64,000 nucleotides of DNA from Ardenticatenaceae bacterium (GTDB lineage: Bacteria > Chloroflexota > Anaerolineae > Promineifilales > Promineifilaceae), in contig JACKBR010000010.1 in the NCBI GenBank assembly GCA_020634495.1, positions 50,205 through 114,204 on the forward strand, written 5' to 3'. Below the pieces are notes generated by a model. That model had not been told where the DNA came from. It saw only the letters and a program-made list of their open reading frames with translations, and did no database searches. A program made the translations under genes and the position numbers. Shown here one piece after another: positions 35,350-44,380 of the stretch (its first letter is position 1; every line of letters begins with the position of its first letter).

Positions 35350-36799
35350 ATGGAAAAGGTGAGACAAGCAGTTAAAACGCATGGCCCGACCTTTGTAAAA
35401 ATCATCGTGGCCCTTTTGGTTTTATTGGTTTTTTACTGGGCCATTTTCCCCAGTCGCTCCCCAAATTGGACGGGCTTTGATAAGCATCCGGTTAGCCAAA
35501 CTGAGGCTTTAGCCAAAACGTTATGGGATTGGTTGGACTTGCTGTTTGTCCCGCTTACTTTGGGTGTTGCTGGGTATTTGCTTACAAAAATCCAAAAAGA
35601 TACTGAATCGGATATTGCCAATAAAAATCGCGACAAGGATTTAGAGATTGCGCGAGAGGGTAGGCGCCAGACTGCTTTTGAAAATTACCTGGATCGGATA
35701 AAGACCTTGTTGCTTGAGAAACAGCAACGATCCTCCGATGATCAAACCATTATCGATCCTCCTGAAAATCCCAATATAGAACTTGCCAACCCGCACCCTC
35801 ACGCTCAATATTTTGCGGGAACTTTACTCTAAAAAGAAATCAGCTTGTCCTCCAGTTTTTACAAGAGGCTCAGTATTTTTCAGCCACCCTTCAGTTAACT
35901 TTTAACGGATCTGATTTGCCTGGCGTTCAACTTGCCAGTTCAAATCTAAAGATGGTAAAATTTTCTGGGGCTAATTTGAAAGAGGCTAATTTTCTAATGC
36001 TGACATGGAAGGGGCCGATTTGAGCAAAACAGATTTGCAGGGCGTTTGCTTTAGCGGCACTAATTTGCAAAAATGCAAATTTGGATTACGCCATTTTGCT
36101 AGAAACAAAACTGAGATTTAGAGATGTGGAGAATGATGAGTTTGAAGCGCAAATATTGCTGGCGCTTCCTTTGTTGAAGGTCGATTTACACGGATTTGAC
36201 ATGGGGGGGTTTGATTTAACCAAAACAAACTTTCTTTAGAATGCAATTATGCAGGCTGTAACTTTGAAGGTGCCATCTTCCATGAAAACTAATTTACGAT
36301 TTACCGGATTTCATAGGGGAACGCTTCTGTATAACAAAAATTTACGAGGGCTGTTCTTTTTGGCGCAGACCTGACAAAAACAAATTTCGACAATGCTTCT
36401 TTGGAATATTGCGAAATGTTTGATGCCTTTTTGGATGATGCCACCTTGAATGATGCCACTTTAAATAATTCAAAACTGATTAATGCGAAAATGCGTCGAG
36501 CAAAATGTAAGGTTGCCAAATTTATAAGTGCAGATCTATCTAAGGCAGATTTATCTGATTCTGATTTTTCTGGTGCTACATTGGATAGTGCAAACCTTAG
36601 TAAAGCAACCCTATCAGGGGTGAATTTCACTGAAGCAAACTTAGTTGAAACAGATTTATCGGGCGCTAAACTGGATAAAGCGAATTTGTCTGGGGCCAAT
36701 TTGTCCCAAGCCATTGTTTCTGAAGATAAGCTTAAATTAGCGATACTGGATGAAAATACTACGTTGCCTTCGGGTGACAAATTTACGGGCTGGGACTGA
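35350..36799 (+). pseudogene. Pentapeptide-repeat membrane protein, multiply frameshifted
   Basis: The first 160 codons are intact: a helix at VKIIVALLVLLVFYW, a second at LLFVPLTLGVAGYLLTK, and AREGRRQTAFENYLDRIKTL, the N-terminal part of a known pentapeptide-repeat family. From about 35800 the coding sequence changes frame repeatedly: ILRELYSKKK in frame 2, LVLQFLQEAQYFSATLQ in frame 3, GADLSKTDLQG in frame 2, and so on. An intact tail of pentapeptides (36401-36799; ADLSKADLSDSDFSGATL) ends at the GNAT start. At least six frame changes and one stop lie between. No ACGGCCGT in this stretch. Decay is likelier than clustered sequencing error, since neighbours are intact. Confidence 0.75.
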
Positions 36800-37365
36800 T
36801 GTCTGAGCTTGAAATTTCTTTAGGGCGATTGGCTAACGAGCATTTGGTTCAGTTGCCTGCTGTGATTGTTGGTTATACTGCTGCTGAAAAATATGTTGTG
36901 GAGAAGGTGGAAACTGAGGCGGCAACGGCCGTAACCCTCAAACTTGTTCCCCTGCCAGCCCCTAAAACCATCACCTACGATCATTTGGATGAAGAAGAAA
37001 TGGATCGCCTGGCTGCGATTGTGGCCGACGGTCTGTCTGTGGGCGCTTTTTGTGCGGGGCGGCTGGTGGGTGTGGCCATTGCCAGTGTGGAATCGTGGAA
37101 TCACAGCCTGCGCGTTTGGGAATTTCACGTCGCGGAAGCGTTCCGCAGGCAGGGGCTTGGTCGGCAGTTGATGGCGCAAATGGTGGAAACGGCCGTTACC
37201 CAAAACCTGCGTGTCATCGTGTGCGAAACGCAAAGCAGCAACGTGCCTGCCATCCGGGCTTATCGCAAATTGGGCTTTGTGATCGACGCCATCGATTTGT
37301 CATTTTACAGCAACGAGGATGTGGAGAAAGAAAGCGTGGCTGTTTTTATGAAGCGGAAATTGTGA
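36799..37365 (+). CDS. GNAT family N-acetyltransferase
   Basis: 188 residues. ATG overlaps the TGA of the pentapeptide frame (ATGA), so the two were once translationally coupled. The acetyl-CoA site is FRRQGLGRQLMAQM, followed by VIVCETQSSNVPAIRAYRKL and GFVIDAIDLSFYSNED, typical of GNAT motifs A and B. It acetylates an amine on an unknown small molecule or protein. Its 3' end overlaps the 3' end of the aconitase X small-subunit gene by 20 bases. Confidence 0.85.
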   Translation: MSELEISLGRLANEHLVQLPAVIVGYTAAEKYVVEKVETEAATAVTLKLVPLPAPKTITYDHLDEEEMDRLAAIVADGLSVGAFCAGRLVGVAIASVESWNHSLRVWEFHVAEAFRRQGLGRQLMAQMVETAVTQNLRVIVCETQSSNVPAIRAYRKLGFVIDAIDLSFYSNEDVEKESVAVFMKRKL

Positions 37366-37774
37366 TACGGCCGTTCAGCTCAATCTGAACTTGCTGCCCG
37401 GTCTGCATTTGGCCATACGCCTCTGGAGACAACACCAACACTGCTGGCGCTTTGTCATACATTTCATGAGCAACGGCCGCTCCCAAGGCAAGAATCCCAT
37501 CCGTCTCTAAAGTAATAATGGCTGCTGGAGCCTTCTGCTGCTTTACCGCTTCTAGCAGGATGCTGCTGGCGCTGCTGGAGCCACGCCCTGATGGTAAAAC
37601 CAGCACCCGATTGGTTACAATTTGCCCGGTTTGGGGATGTCGCCGGTCGATAATTTCGCCCGTTTCCGGGTTGAGTCCGCCCCACAAGCTGAGCGGTTCG
37701 GCCAAGACCAACGCCTCACCTGTGGCCCTGCCCTCGACCAAAACTTTTGCCCACAAGGTTAAAGAATTGTTCAT
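37346..37774 (-). CDS. Aconitase X swivel-domain (small) subunit
   Basis: 142 residues from ATG 37774, which overlaps the TGA of the upstream gene (ATGA), so coupled translation is likely. It matches the DUF126/AcnX swivel domain: GRATGEALVLAEPLSLWGGL, ETGEIIDRRHPQTGQIV, LPSGRGSSSASSILLEA, and TLETDGILALGAAVA. Known AcnX proteins are mevalonate-5-phosphate dehydratase in archaea or cis-3-hydroxyproline dehydratase in bacteria; which applies cannot be read. The matching large subunit is at 43061-44326, 5.3 kb upstream in the same transcription direction, with a lasso-type cluster in between. Confidence 0.88.
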   Translation of the reverse strand: MNNSLTLWAKVLVEGRATGEALVLAEPLSLWGGLNPETGEIIDRRHPQTGQIVTNRVLVLPSGRGSSSASSILLEAVKQQKAPAAIITLETDGILALGAAVAHEMYDKAPAVLVLSPEAYGQMQTGQQVQIELNGRITISAS

Positions 37775-39504
37775 TCTGCCCTCGCCAGCCATTCCGCCAG
37801 CTGCACGCGGCGCGAAGCCGCATTTGTTACCCGTGCATTGCCCCGCAGCAGGTGCCAGGTGCGGCGTGCATTCCGCCCAACGATCTTTTTTAGGTGGATG
37901 GGGTAGTAGAGCCAAATTTTTGGGGACGCCAACGGGACGCCGTACCGCCAGGAGAGGCGGCTGCGCGGTGGAATGATGGCGCTGAGGATGAACAGTGCCT
38001 TTTCTGGTAGCGACTTATTGTTTTTAAGCTGGGCGAAGTTGGGCGACAGTTCTTTGTTATTGCTGCGGCCCCAAAGCAGCTGCTGTTTGGCCAGGGCTGT
38101 AAGGTTTTCTGGCATTTGGGCTGGTTGTAATTGTGAAAGCACTTGGGGGGGAACGGCCGTTTCTGGCCAAAATTCCTGCACCAATTTCAGAGTCAAAAAC
38201 ACCCCCCGCCGCCACTTCCATTCAATCGCTTTTTCTACCAAGGCGTCCCAATCAAGCTCAGAATTTTTCTGGTGAATCAGCCAGGCGATGTCGCACAGGC
38301 TGCGCAAGTCGAAGGCAAATTGGTGATTGTAGGCGGCGTGCAGGGCCAAATGGAGCAGCTGCACATGGGCGGGAAAAACAGTTATTTCAACGCCAGCCAG
38401 GTGGGTGGTTACCCTTTTTTGCCAGAGCACCTCTGGGGAAATTGAGGTTGCTTTATGGGGATGGGCCACATTCCAATGGAGTTCGAGAGGGAAGTTGACG
38501 CCCCGCTTCACCAGGGCTGGCAAGTGGTAGATGTGTTGCTGCACAACCTCTACGGCGGCATTCCTTGTTTTTTGCCAACCGAGCGTGTGCAGCAGGGCAA
38601 TGGTTTTTTGCACAGAATCAACAGGAACCAGCAAATCCAGGTCTCCGATGGTGCGCTGCCCGATGTGGTCATAAACGGCCGTTGCCAAATATGGCCCCTT
38701 TAGCAAAATCAGCGGAATGTTTGCCGCCTGCATTTTGTCAGCAATCAGGCGCAGTTCGCGGTAGATAGCCAGATTTTTAAGGGTGACTTGTTGGTATTTT
38801 TGCTGCATTTGGGTGAAGAGATGGGGAGGAACGGCCGTTTCAACCTGAAGCATTTGCAGCTGACCCAGCAGCAGCGTCACAACATGCTGCTGTTGAGCAT
38901 ACTGCACCAATGCCGCCCATTCAGCATCATTAAGCTGACTCAATTGATCGGCAGTAGCTGCCTGCGGCACAGGATTCAACGCTGCCAGAAGAGTCAGTTG
39001 CACCTCAGACGCCTCCAGGCTGTCTGCCCCGGTTAACTCCGGCACATTGTGCGGCGCTTCTTCGGCAAATGAAGAAATAACCGTGAATCGTTCGTGCCCC
39101 ACTTCACCAGTAAGTATCATTGCCCCGCAGCGCAGCCAGGCGTGGGCTTGCAGCGATTGGCTGGCGTCTTTGGCTAAACCTAAATAGAGCGTACTGGGCA
39201 GGTGGCGGCGGCGCAGCATGGCTTTAGCGCTCATGGCTTGCGCCAGGCAAGCGCTCTCCCAGGGTGTGCGGCGAGCAATGGCCTGCACCGCCCAGCCCAC
39301 CTTTTCTGCCGTTTGCTCGGCTGTGGGGAGCGCGGTTGATGCAGATTCATGGTGCAGCGTGCCTAACCTGGGCGCTATTCGTTGAAAAGGAACCAGCAGC
39401 AGCGCCAATCGACTCAAAGCCAGCCAAACGGCCGCTTCTAGCAGCAACCCTCGTTCTGTCCAGCTAAGTTGACGAATTTTACTCAGCCGCCTCGTCAACC
39501 ACAT
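37771..39504 (-). CDS. Lasso-type B2 leader peptidase fused to a nucleotidyltransferase (NTP_transf_5-like)
   Basis: 577 residues. The first 150 or so are a transglutaminase-like B2 domain: catalytic Cys 86 in TPWESACLAQAMSAKAML, His 121 in QAHAWLRCG, and GEVGHERFTVISSF. It should cut the leader from the RiPP precursor. From about 190 on, LIADKMQAANIPLILLKG, YDHIGQRTIGDLDLLVP and NFPLELHWNVAHP identify an NTP_transf_5 nucleotidyltransferase, a family often found near RiPP and exopolysaccharide genes. Overlaps the B1 gene by 26 bases. The fusion suggests linked leader removal and nucleotidyl tailoring, though no such reaction is shown. Confidence 0.8.
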   Translation of the reverse strand: MWLTRRLSKIRQLSWTERGLLLEAAVWLALSRLALLLVPFQRIAPRLGTLHHESASTALPTAEQTAEKVGWAVQAIARRTPWESACLAQAMSAKAMLRRRHLPSTLYLGLAKDASQSLQAHAWLRCGAMILTGEVGHERFTVISSFAEEAPHNVPELTGADSLEASEVQLTLLAALNPVPQAATADQLSQLNDAEWAALVQYAQQQHVVTLLLGQLQMLQVETAVPPHLFTQMQQKYQQVTLKNLAIYRELRLIADKMQAANIPLILLKGPYLATAVYDHIGQRTIGDLDLLVPVDSVQKTIALLHTLGWQKTRNAAVEVVQQHIYHLPALVKRGVNFPLELHWNVAHPHKATSISPEVLWQKRVTTHLAGVEITVFPAHVQLLHLALHAAYNHQFAFDLRSLCDIAWLIHQKNSELDWDALVEKAIEWKWRRGVFLTLKLVQEFWPETAVPPQVLSQLQPAQMPENLTALAKQQLLWGRSNNKELSPNFAQLKNNKSLPEKALFILSAIIPPRSRLSWRYGVPLASPKIWLYYPIHLKKIVGRNARRTWHLLRGNARVTNAASRRVQLAEWLARAE

Positions 39505-39775
39505 GGATCATCTCCTCATTGAGCAGCTCATTCAAAAAGGCCAACACGTCGGTTTGGCATTGGGCCTGGTCAACTTCAAAATGGTTCATGAGCCTGCGAC
39601 ACAGGTCTTGAACTGAAACCGGCTGAGCGATGCCTTCCCAAATGTGGCTGCCAATCGCGTCTAACCCATAATAAATGCCTTTTTCCAGGCTCATCATTAC
39701 CAATTCATCATCGATGGTTGAAGTTATAAAATCGTCAGAACGCTTGACGACCGTGTCTAAAGAAATAGCTGCCAT
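39479..39775 (-). CDS. PqqD-like RiPP recognition protein (lasso B1)
   Basis: 98 residues. PqqD fold: SDDFITSTIDDELVMMSLEK, GIYYGLDAIGSHIWEGIAQP, VSVQDLCRRLMNHFEVD. These RRE proteins bind the precursor leader and present it to the peptidase and cyclase. In lasso systems this is the B1 role, with the B2 peptidase immediately downstream. The 3' end overlaps the B2 gene by 26 bases. Confidence 0.88.
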   Translation of the reverse strand: MAAISLDTVVKRSDDFITSTIDDELVMMSLEKGIYYGLDAIGSHIWEGIAQPVSVQDLCRRLMNHFEVDQAQCQTDVLAFLNELLNEEMIHVVDEAAE

Positions 39776-39872
39776 ATGCTTGCTCCCCGATGGCTAACTG
39801 GCTTGTTTTGGCATTGGGCTGATGGGATTCCTGTTGTTGTCCAGGTAGCCAAATCGTATTATTTGCGATATT

Positions 39873-40778
39873 TCATTCCATAAAATCTTGTTCAATCAGA
39901 TCGGCCAGAGCGTGGGGAAGAAATGGTGTAGCCGGTCGGAAAACCCGTTTCATGTGAATCTGTTTCACGATAACGGCCGTTTGGCGAAAGTGATCTTTGT
40001 GATGATTCATCCTTGTCAGGGCCATTTTCTGCCACGTGTGATCCAAAAAGGCATTAAACTTGCGTGCCGCATGGAGCGGTTCAATGTGCGGTTTCGCTGT
40101 CTTGCTAACTGTCAAAGCGTACACTGCATTCAACTGCAATGGTTTGTGTTCTAACGAGGTCGTTACCGGAACAGAATATTTATCAAAATCCGGTTGAATG
40201 CGCTGCAAATTGTTGGTTGGCTTATTAAGCTGTTCAGCACTGTCTGCCCACAACTTTAGATGGGGAAACCCTGGGAAAACGACTGGTTGATTTGCTGGAT
40301 TTAGCGCAATTGCCGCCAGGTCGTCTGTTAGCATGGTGTATCCGCGATCTAAGAAGGTGGCTAACAAAGTCGATTTGCCTGAGCCAGAGTGCCCAGTGAA
40401 AAGGACGGCACCTTTGGGGGTGCGGATGCCACTGGCGTGGAGGGGCAAAATACCTCTTTGGTGTAACAGCAAGGCAGCGGCTGTGCCCAACAGAAACAGG
40501 CGTATTCTTTTTTCGTCTGCATTGTTTTCTGGGACAATCGTGATGTGCTTGCCGCAATCTATCTGATAGCTGGCTACTTTTGGAAAGTAGAACAAGGCAG
40601 AATCTGGTTTGATTTGCAAGAAGGGTTCCACATCCAAAGCGCCGGTGAGGTGCGGCGTTTCTGTACCTAAATTCACGGTAACATCAACGGCCGTTTCTGA
40701 GCGCGGTAATGGACGACCCAGCTCTGGGCAAACAAAAGGCAGCGCCCAAACCAGGCCAAACGCATCATAAGATGGCAT
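39873..40778 (-). CDS. HPr kinase-like RiPP tailoring kinase
   Basis: 301 residues. The P-loop is GHSGSGKST (129-137), after LPLHASGIRTPKGAVLFTG, and YTMLTDDLAAIAL as the Walker B-like segment. This pattern is that of HPr kinase-like proteins in some lasso peptide clusters, where they phosphorylate a C-terminal Ser of the precursor (paeninodin type). The precursor encoded 92 bases upstream ends in Pro, not Ser, so a Thr or Ser elsewhere or a different donor reaction must be considered. Alternative role: a stand-alone Ser kinase. Confidence 0.8.
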   Translation of the reverse strand: MPSYDAFGLVWALPFVCPELGRPLPRSETAVDVTVNLGTETPHLTGALDVEPFLQIKPDSALFYFPKVASYQIDCGKHITIVPENNADEKRIRLFLLGTAAALLLHQRGILPLHASGIRTPKGAVLFTGHSGSGKSTLLATFLDRGYTMLTDDLAAIALNPANQPVVFPGFPHLKLWADSAEQLNKPTNNLQRIQPDFDKYSVPVTTSLEHKPLQLNAVYALTVSKTAKPHIEPLHAARKFNAFLDHTWQKMALTRMNHHKDHFRQTAVIVKQIHMKRVFRPATPFLPHALADLIEQDFME

Positions 40779-40870
40779 AGAAATATTTAGTCTATTTTTG
40801 TCCAGATAACTTAGCGTTACAGTGATGGGCGTGGCTCTTCACAAACAATACAGCTAAGCATGCCTAATAT

Positions 40871-41044
40871 TTAAGGCCTGAAGGTAACCATATCGTCAGT
40901 GCTACCTGCGGTCATGGCGGTGTCCAGGCTCAGATTTAGTCGTTGCATCTGCGGGCGCTGCCAGGGACGACGGCCGTTTTGGGGCGACTGGTTGGGGTGT
41001 TCAGGCTGTTTTGGGGTTGACAACTCTTTGGCAACTTGTTTCAT
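40871..41044 (-). CDS. Lasso-peptide-type precursor
   Basis: 57 residues from ATG 41044, with GGAGGT four bases upstream. The N-terminal half is Pro/Gln/Arg-rich; RPWQRPQMQRLNLSLDT is the likely leader recognition region. The C-terminus is AMTAGSTDDMVTFRP. The usual Thr at -2 rule fits a cut after DTA, giving core MTAGSTDDMVTFRP with Asp 7 or Asp 8 as ring acceptor. A cut before Ala (acceptor Asp 8 or 9) is the alternative. A Gly start would leave Asp at 4-5, too short a ring. Between cyclase and kinase genes, with its own promoter candidate. The core is unlike any I know. Confidence 0.7.
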   Translation of the reverse strand: MKQVAKELSTPKQPEHPNQSPQNGRRPWQRPQMQRLNLSLDTAMTAGSTDDMVTFRP

Positions 41045-41173
41045 TTTTACCTCCACTCAGATTATGGATAAAAGTTAAGATTATGTTGAGTAGCTATTCG
41101 GAAGAAACATCGTACCGGACAGCAGCTTAAAGCCCATTAACCTATTTTTAGGTGAAGCTTCAAGCGCAAACTA

Positions 41174-41202
41174 ATTATATCTATTTTTTCTCATTGTGGA
41201 AA
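41174..41202 (-). promoter_or_regulatory. Promoter candidate for the precursor gene
   Basis: On the minus strand TTTCCA (41202-41197), 17 bases, TATAAT (41179-41174). It overlaps the end of the cyclase gene and leaves an untranslated leader of about 120 bases before the precursor, allowing extra precursor expression. Confidence 0.5.
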
Positions 41203-43076
41203 TCTTTGAGCAGAAATAGCCCAATGTTCAGGCCACGCAGGAGGGTGGTGACAGCTTGGCGTGTATTTTGAGGATTTAGTTCTTGCTGTAGCTGAGTCCA
41301 CACCTCATTCATCTTCGCGAGGTTAATATATTTTGTGGCTTCTGATTGACCTAGCTGGGCCAGCAGGTTTTCTACCTCATCGCTCGACTGCAATAAACGT
41401 TGGCCAAGGTCGGCTGCCTGGCTGCCCCTTTGGGAGTTCAGGCGTACTTTTTCTGGCAGCAGCCCGGCCATTGCTGCCCGAATGAGCCAACGGTCTTCGC
41501 CATTTGGCCCCCTAAAAAAGCGATCAGGAATTGAAATAGTATAGTCCAGGATTCGTTTATCCAGGGTGGGATCGCGCACATCCAGGCCAAAACCAGCGCT
41601 CAGTTCTGCCCAGATTATTCCTAGTAATGCGCTTTCTGGCTTTAGAGAGGCAAAACGGCTGCCCCGTGGCGTGCGAACGGATTCTGATAAATCGTAGCCT
41701 ATGCCAATTGAGTTTGATTGCAAGGTGGCCAGGTCTAGCCGTTTGGCAAAGTCGGGGTGGATTGCGGAGGCTCTCCAGTTATCCTTTTTCAAGCGACGAT
41801 GGCGCAAAGCACGTAAGGCAAAAAGCGGCAGGTTCTGTTTGACGACTGCTTTCCACCCCTTGTCGTGCCACATTCGGCGCAGCGAGGTGAGGTGTGGCGC
41901 TCCCATCCAGCTGATTGTGGCGTTGCCGCCCTGCCCGGTGAGTAAGGTGCCAATGCCCTGCTGCTGTGCCGTTTGCAGCATATTGGCAATCCAGAAAAAG
42001 TTTGAGCTGGCATGGTCTGGTTCATTTCGGATTGCCAGGATGCGACGATTGCCTTCGATGGGGCTGATCTGGCTGGAAACAAGCAGGTGGTGATCAATGT
42101 TGGGGTAAAAGCTCGCGGTTGCCCCGGAAAACTCTGTCTCATCGCCGAACCAGTTGGGTTCTACTGTATTTTGCACATTAAACATGGGTACGGCCGTATA
42201 AGCAGTGAGCCGTTTGCCTGCCTGATGTAGCGTTCGGGCGGCCACGGCCGTTACCGCGCCAGAATCCAGACCGCCACTCAAGGTGACGCCCACTGGTTTG
42301 CTGCTGCGCAAGCGACAGTTGACCGCCTCTGTAAAAATTTCTAAGAAACCGGCAACATAATCTTCAAATGTGGGTAAATGCAGTTCTGGGGTATCCTCCA
42401 ACCGCCAGTAGCGCCAGACGGCCGTCTTTTCCTGGGTGATGGTCATGGCGTGGGCCGAACAAAGTCGGAAAATGTCTAGGTCGATGCTGCGTTCTCCGTA
42501 GTGGGCTGACCAGGAGATGAGCACCTGGGCCAGGTACAATTCATTCAGGCGGCGAGGCACACCAAGCGCCAGCAGCGCTTCGCGGCTAGAGGCAAAAATG
42601 AATCGCATCTTGTCCTGGTAGTAGTAAATTGCCGTATTGCCCTGGTGGTCTCGCGCCAAAAAAAGGCGGCGCGTTTGGGGGTTCCAAATGGCAAAAGACC
42701 AATCACCCAACAAATGATCAGGGCAATCTTCGCCCCATTTTTCATAAGCCAGTTCGATGAGCTGGCTGTCGGTTGTTTGCTCGCGATCTGGATGGGGAAT
42801 GTTGAACATCTGGCATAGCTCTGGGCGATTGTCCAGGCGGGCTTCGGCGGTAAGCAGCAGGCCGCTGGCGGTTGTTCGGGGCAGCTGCTCCAGATGGGCC
42901 TGCGGCGTGTTGTGCAGCATGAGCTGCCCCAAACCCACCGGGCCAGATTTTATTTGGGAACGGCCGTCTGGCCCCCAGTGCCCCATCGCTTCTGCCATCT
43001 TGCTTAAATCAGCGTCGTCAACCGGGGAGTTGTCCAAATGGAAGATGCCAAAAATGCCGCTCACGAATGACTCCAT
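41181..43076 (-). CDS. Asparagine synthetase-like lasso cyclase
   Basis: 631 residues. An N-terminal Ntn-type glutamine amidotransferase-like domain lacks the catalytic Cys at position 2: the sequence starts MESFVSGIFGIF where AsnB has MCGIxG. The ATP-pyrophosphatase domain has VTLSGGLDSGAVTAVAAR (PP-loop 267-273). The missing Cys means no glutamine hydrolysis, as expected of lasso cyclases (LasC) that adenylate an Asp/Glu side chain for macrolactam formation. The start overlaps the AcnX large-subunit gene by 16 bases, so it is co-transcribed with it. The precursor follows 136 bases downstream. Confidence 0.88.
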   Translation of the reverse strand: MESFVSGIFGIFHLDNSPVDDADLSKMAEAMGHWGPDGRSQIKSGPVGLGQLMLHNTPQAHLEQLPRTTASGLLLTAEARLDNRPELCQMFNIPHPDREQTTDSQLIELAYEKWGEDCPDHLLGDWSFAIWNPQTRRLFLARDHQGNTAIYYYQDKMRFIFASSREALLALGVPRRLNELYLAQVLISWSAHYGERSIDLDIFRLCSAHAMTITQEKTAVWRYWRLEDTPELHLPTFEDYVAGFLEIFTEAVNCRLRSSKPVGVTLSGGLDSGAVTAVAARTLHQAGKRLTAYTAVPMFNVQNTVEPNWFGDETEFSGATASFYPNIDHHLLVSSQISPIEGNRRILAIRNEPDHASSNFFWIANMLQTAQQQGIGTLLTGQGGNATISWMGAPHLTSLRRMWHDKGWKAVVKQNLPLFALRALRHRRLKKDNWRASAIHPDFAKRLDLATLQSNSIGIGYDLSESVRTPRGSRFASLKPESALLGIIWAELSAGFGLDVRDPTLDKRILDYTISIPDRFFRGPNGEDRWLIRAAMAGLLPEKVRLNSQRGSQAADLGQRLLQSSDEVENLLAQLGQSEATKYINLAKMNEVWTQLQQELNPQNTRQAVTTLLRGLNIGLFLLKDFHNEKK

Positions 43077-44326
43077 AAATTTTTATCACGCCAAACTTCG
43101 CCAATTGCTGCCGACCGCACGCATTCCTCCAAACTGCCAAAAACCACTTCCAGGCCGATGTTGCCAGGGGAGTAATGGGCAAATTTGCCAGAGTTGGTCA
43201 TGAGGACGCCATGCCGCCGCACGATGGGGGTGACCACCACGCAGGTATCCACCACGACGCGAACGTTGACCGCTTTGAGCCGTCCCAGCCAGCCGCGTTG
43301 TTGCAGCGCTCCCAGCGCCAGGCGGTTGGTGCAAACGATAAAATCAACGTTGGGGTGGGGTGGATATTGTTCGACGAGCGGGAGAAGCTTTTCAAACTCA
43401 GCCAGGGAAAAGTGGGGGCTGCCCAGGGCGACAACTTCGATACGGCCGTCTGCCACCGTAGCCAATTTACCCAGCGTAGAGCGAATATCGTGCAGCGTTA
43501 TCTGGCGTTCTGCGGTGGGCGGCTGATTTTGTAGGGCATCGGCCAGGGTGGCTGCTTCTGGTGTGACGCCCACGGCGTGGAACAGAGCCACCGCGCCAGA
43601 AGATGCCGCCGCTGCCCCCAGCGCTTTCAGCTGGTCTTCGCTGCTTTCTGGCGGCAGGCCCACGATAACGGGAATCTGGTTTTGGCTGTTGGCCCCCACA
43701 AAGTAGCCCAGCACCGGGAAAAAGACATCTTCGTGTAGCAAGTTTTGGGGGATGCCGCTCAAGTGGAAGACAATTTGTCCGCGCCTGTTCTGGGGCAGAT
43801 GCAGCCCCACCGCAGGCGCGCGCCCGGTGAGTGCGGCACAAATGTCGATGAAATCGCCGTAGCGGTTGGTGCGTGCCCCCAGGACGGAATTTGCAAAAAC
43901 GATGGCGTTACTTTCGGCCCAGGCAATCTGGGAACCGAAGGCGGGGCGGTGCATGGCCTGGTACGGAGTGCAGGTCCAGATGGGGGCGCAGCCCATTTGT
44001 TGGTACGCTTGCATGAGTTGGGTGGCGCGTTGGGCTAAATCGGCCGTACCTTGAAACTGTTCTGGGTGCATCAGGTCAATGGCCCCAACGTTGAGCGTGG
44101 TGGGCACGCGCACCTGAGCGCCGCCAGCCACGAGACGTTCGGCAAAATCCAGTCCAGATTGACCATGATATAAACAGCCATCAATGTGGGCGGATTCGAT
44201 ATCGAGCAGCTCGGTTGCGCCGTAGACATGGGCCATTGTGCTTAAAATTCGCATAGCCATTTTGGTGGCTTCGCCAAACTCACCGTTGAGCATGGCCTGA
44301 TCTTGGGGGGAAAGGGTTAAAGTCAT
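43061..44326 (-). CDS. Aconitase X catalytic (large) subunit
   Basis: 421 residues from ATG 44326; a TTG 14 codons upstream is in repeat DNA. AcnX family signatures: LLDIESAHIDGCLYHGQSGL, VRVPTTLNVGAIDLMHP, MGCAPIWTCTPYQAM with Cys residues that could bind an Fe-S cluster, AWAESNAIVFANSVLGARTN and RYGDFIDICAALTGRAP. The swivel subunit is encoded apart, at 37346-37774. No good ribosome binding site at 44326. Biochemical role either mevalonate-5-phosphate dehydratase or hydroxyproline dehydratase, undecided. Downstream overlap with the lasso cyclase gene ties it into the RiPP cluster. Confidence 0.9.
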   Translation of the reverse strand: MTLTLSPQDQAMLNGEFGEATKMAMRILSTMAHVYGATELLDIESAHIDGCLYHGQSGLDFAERLVAGGAQVRVPTTLNVGAIDLMHPEQFQGTADLAQRATQLMQAYQQMGCAPIWTCTPYQAMHRPAFGSQIAWAESNAIVFANSVLGARTNRYGDFIDICAALTGRAPAVGLHLPQNRRGQIVFHLSGIPQNLLHEDVFFPVLGYFVGANSQNQIPVIVGLPPESSEDQLKALGAAAASSGAVALFHAVGVTPEAATLADALQNQPPTAERQITLHDIRSTLGKLATVADGRIEVVALGSPHFSLAEFEKLLPLVEQYPPHPNVDFIVCTNRLALGALQQRGWLGRLKAVNVRVVVDTCVVVTPIVRRHGVLMTNSGKFAHYSPGNIGLEVVFGSLEECVRSAAIGEVWRDKNLWSHS

Positions 44327-44328
44327 GG

Positions 44329-44380
44329 AGAGATTGGAGAGTGGAAATTGGAGGCGTTTAATCTCCAATCTCCAGTCTCT
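44329..44380. repeat. Word-type palindromic element, GGAGATTGG type
   Basis: AGAGATTGGAGAGTGGAAAT and TGGAG on the left, AATCTCCAATCTCCAGTCTC and T on the right. It fills the gap between the nucleotidyltransferase and AcnX genes and overlaps the alternative TTG start of AcnX. Confidence 0.65.

Noticed and set aside
37775..37915. Longer N-terminus for the AcnX small subunit
   Set aside because: It would overlap the upstream B2-fusion gene by more than 140 bases; ATG 37774 with ATGA overlap matches the domain start.
39479..41044. PQQ or sactipeptide system because of the PqqD-like gene
   Set aside because: No radical SAM gene is present; the Cys-less Asn-synthetase cyclase and B2 peptidase point to a lasso-type pathway.
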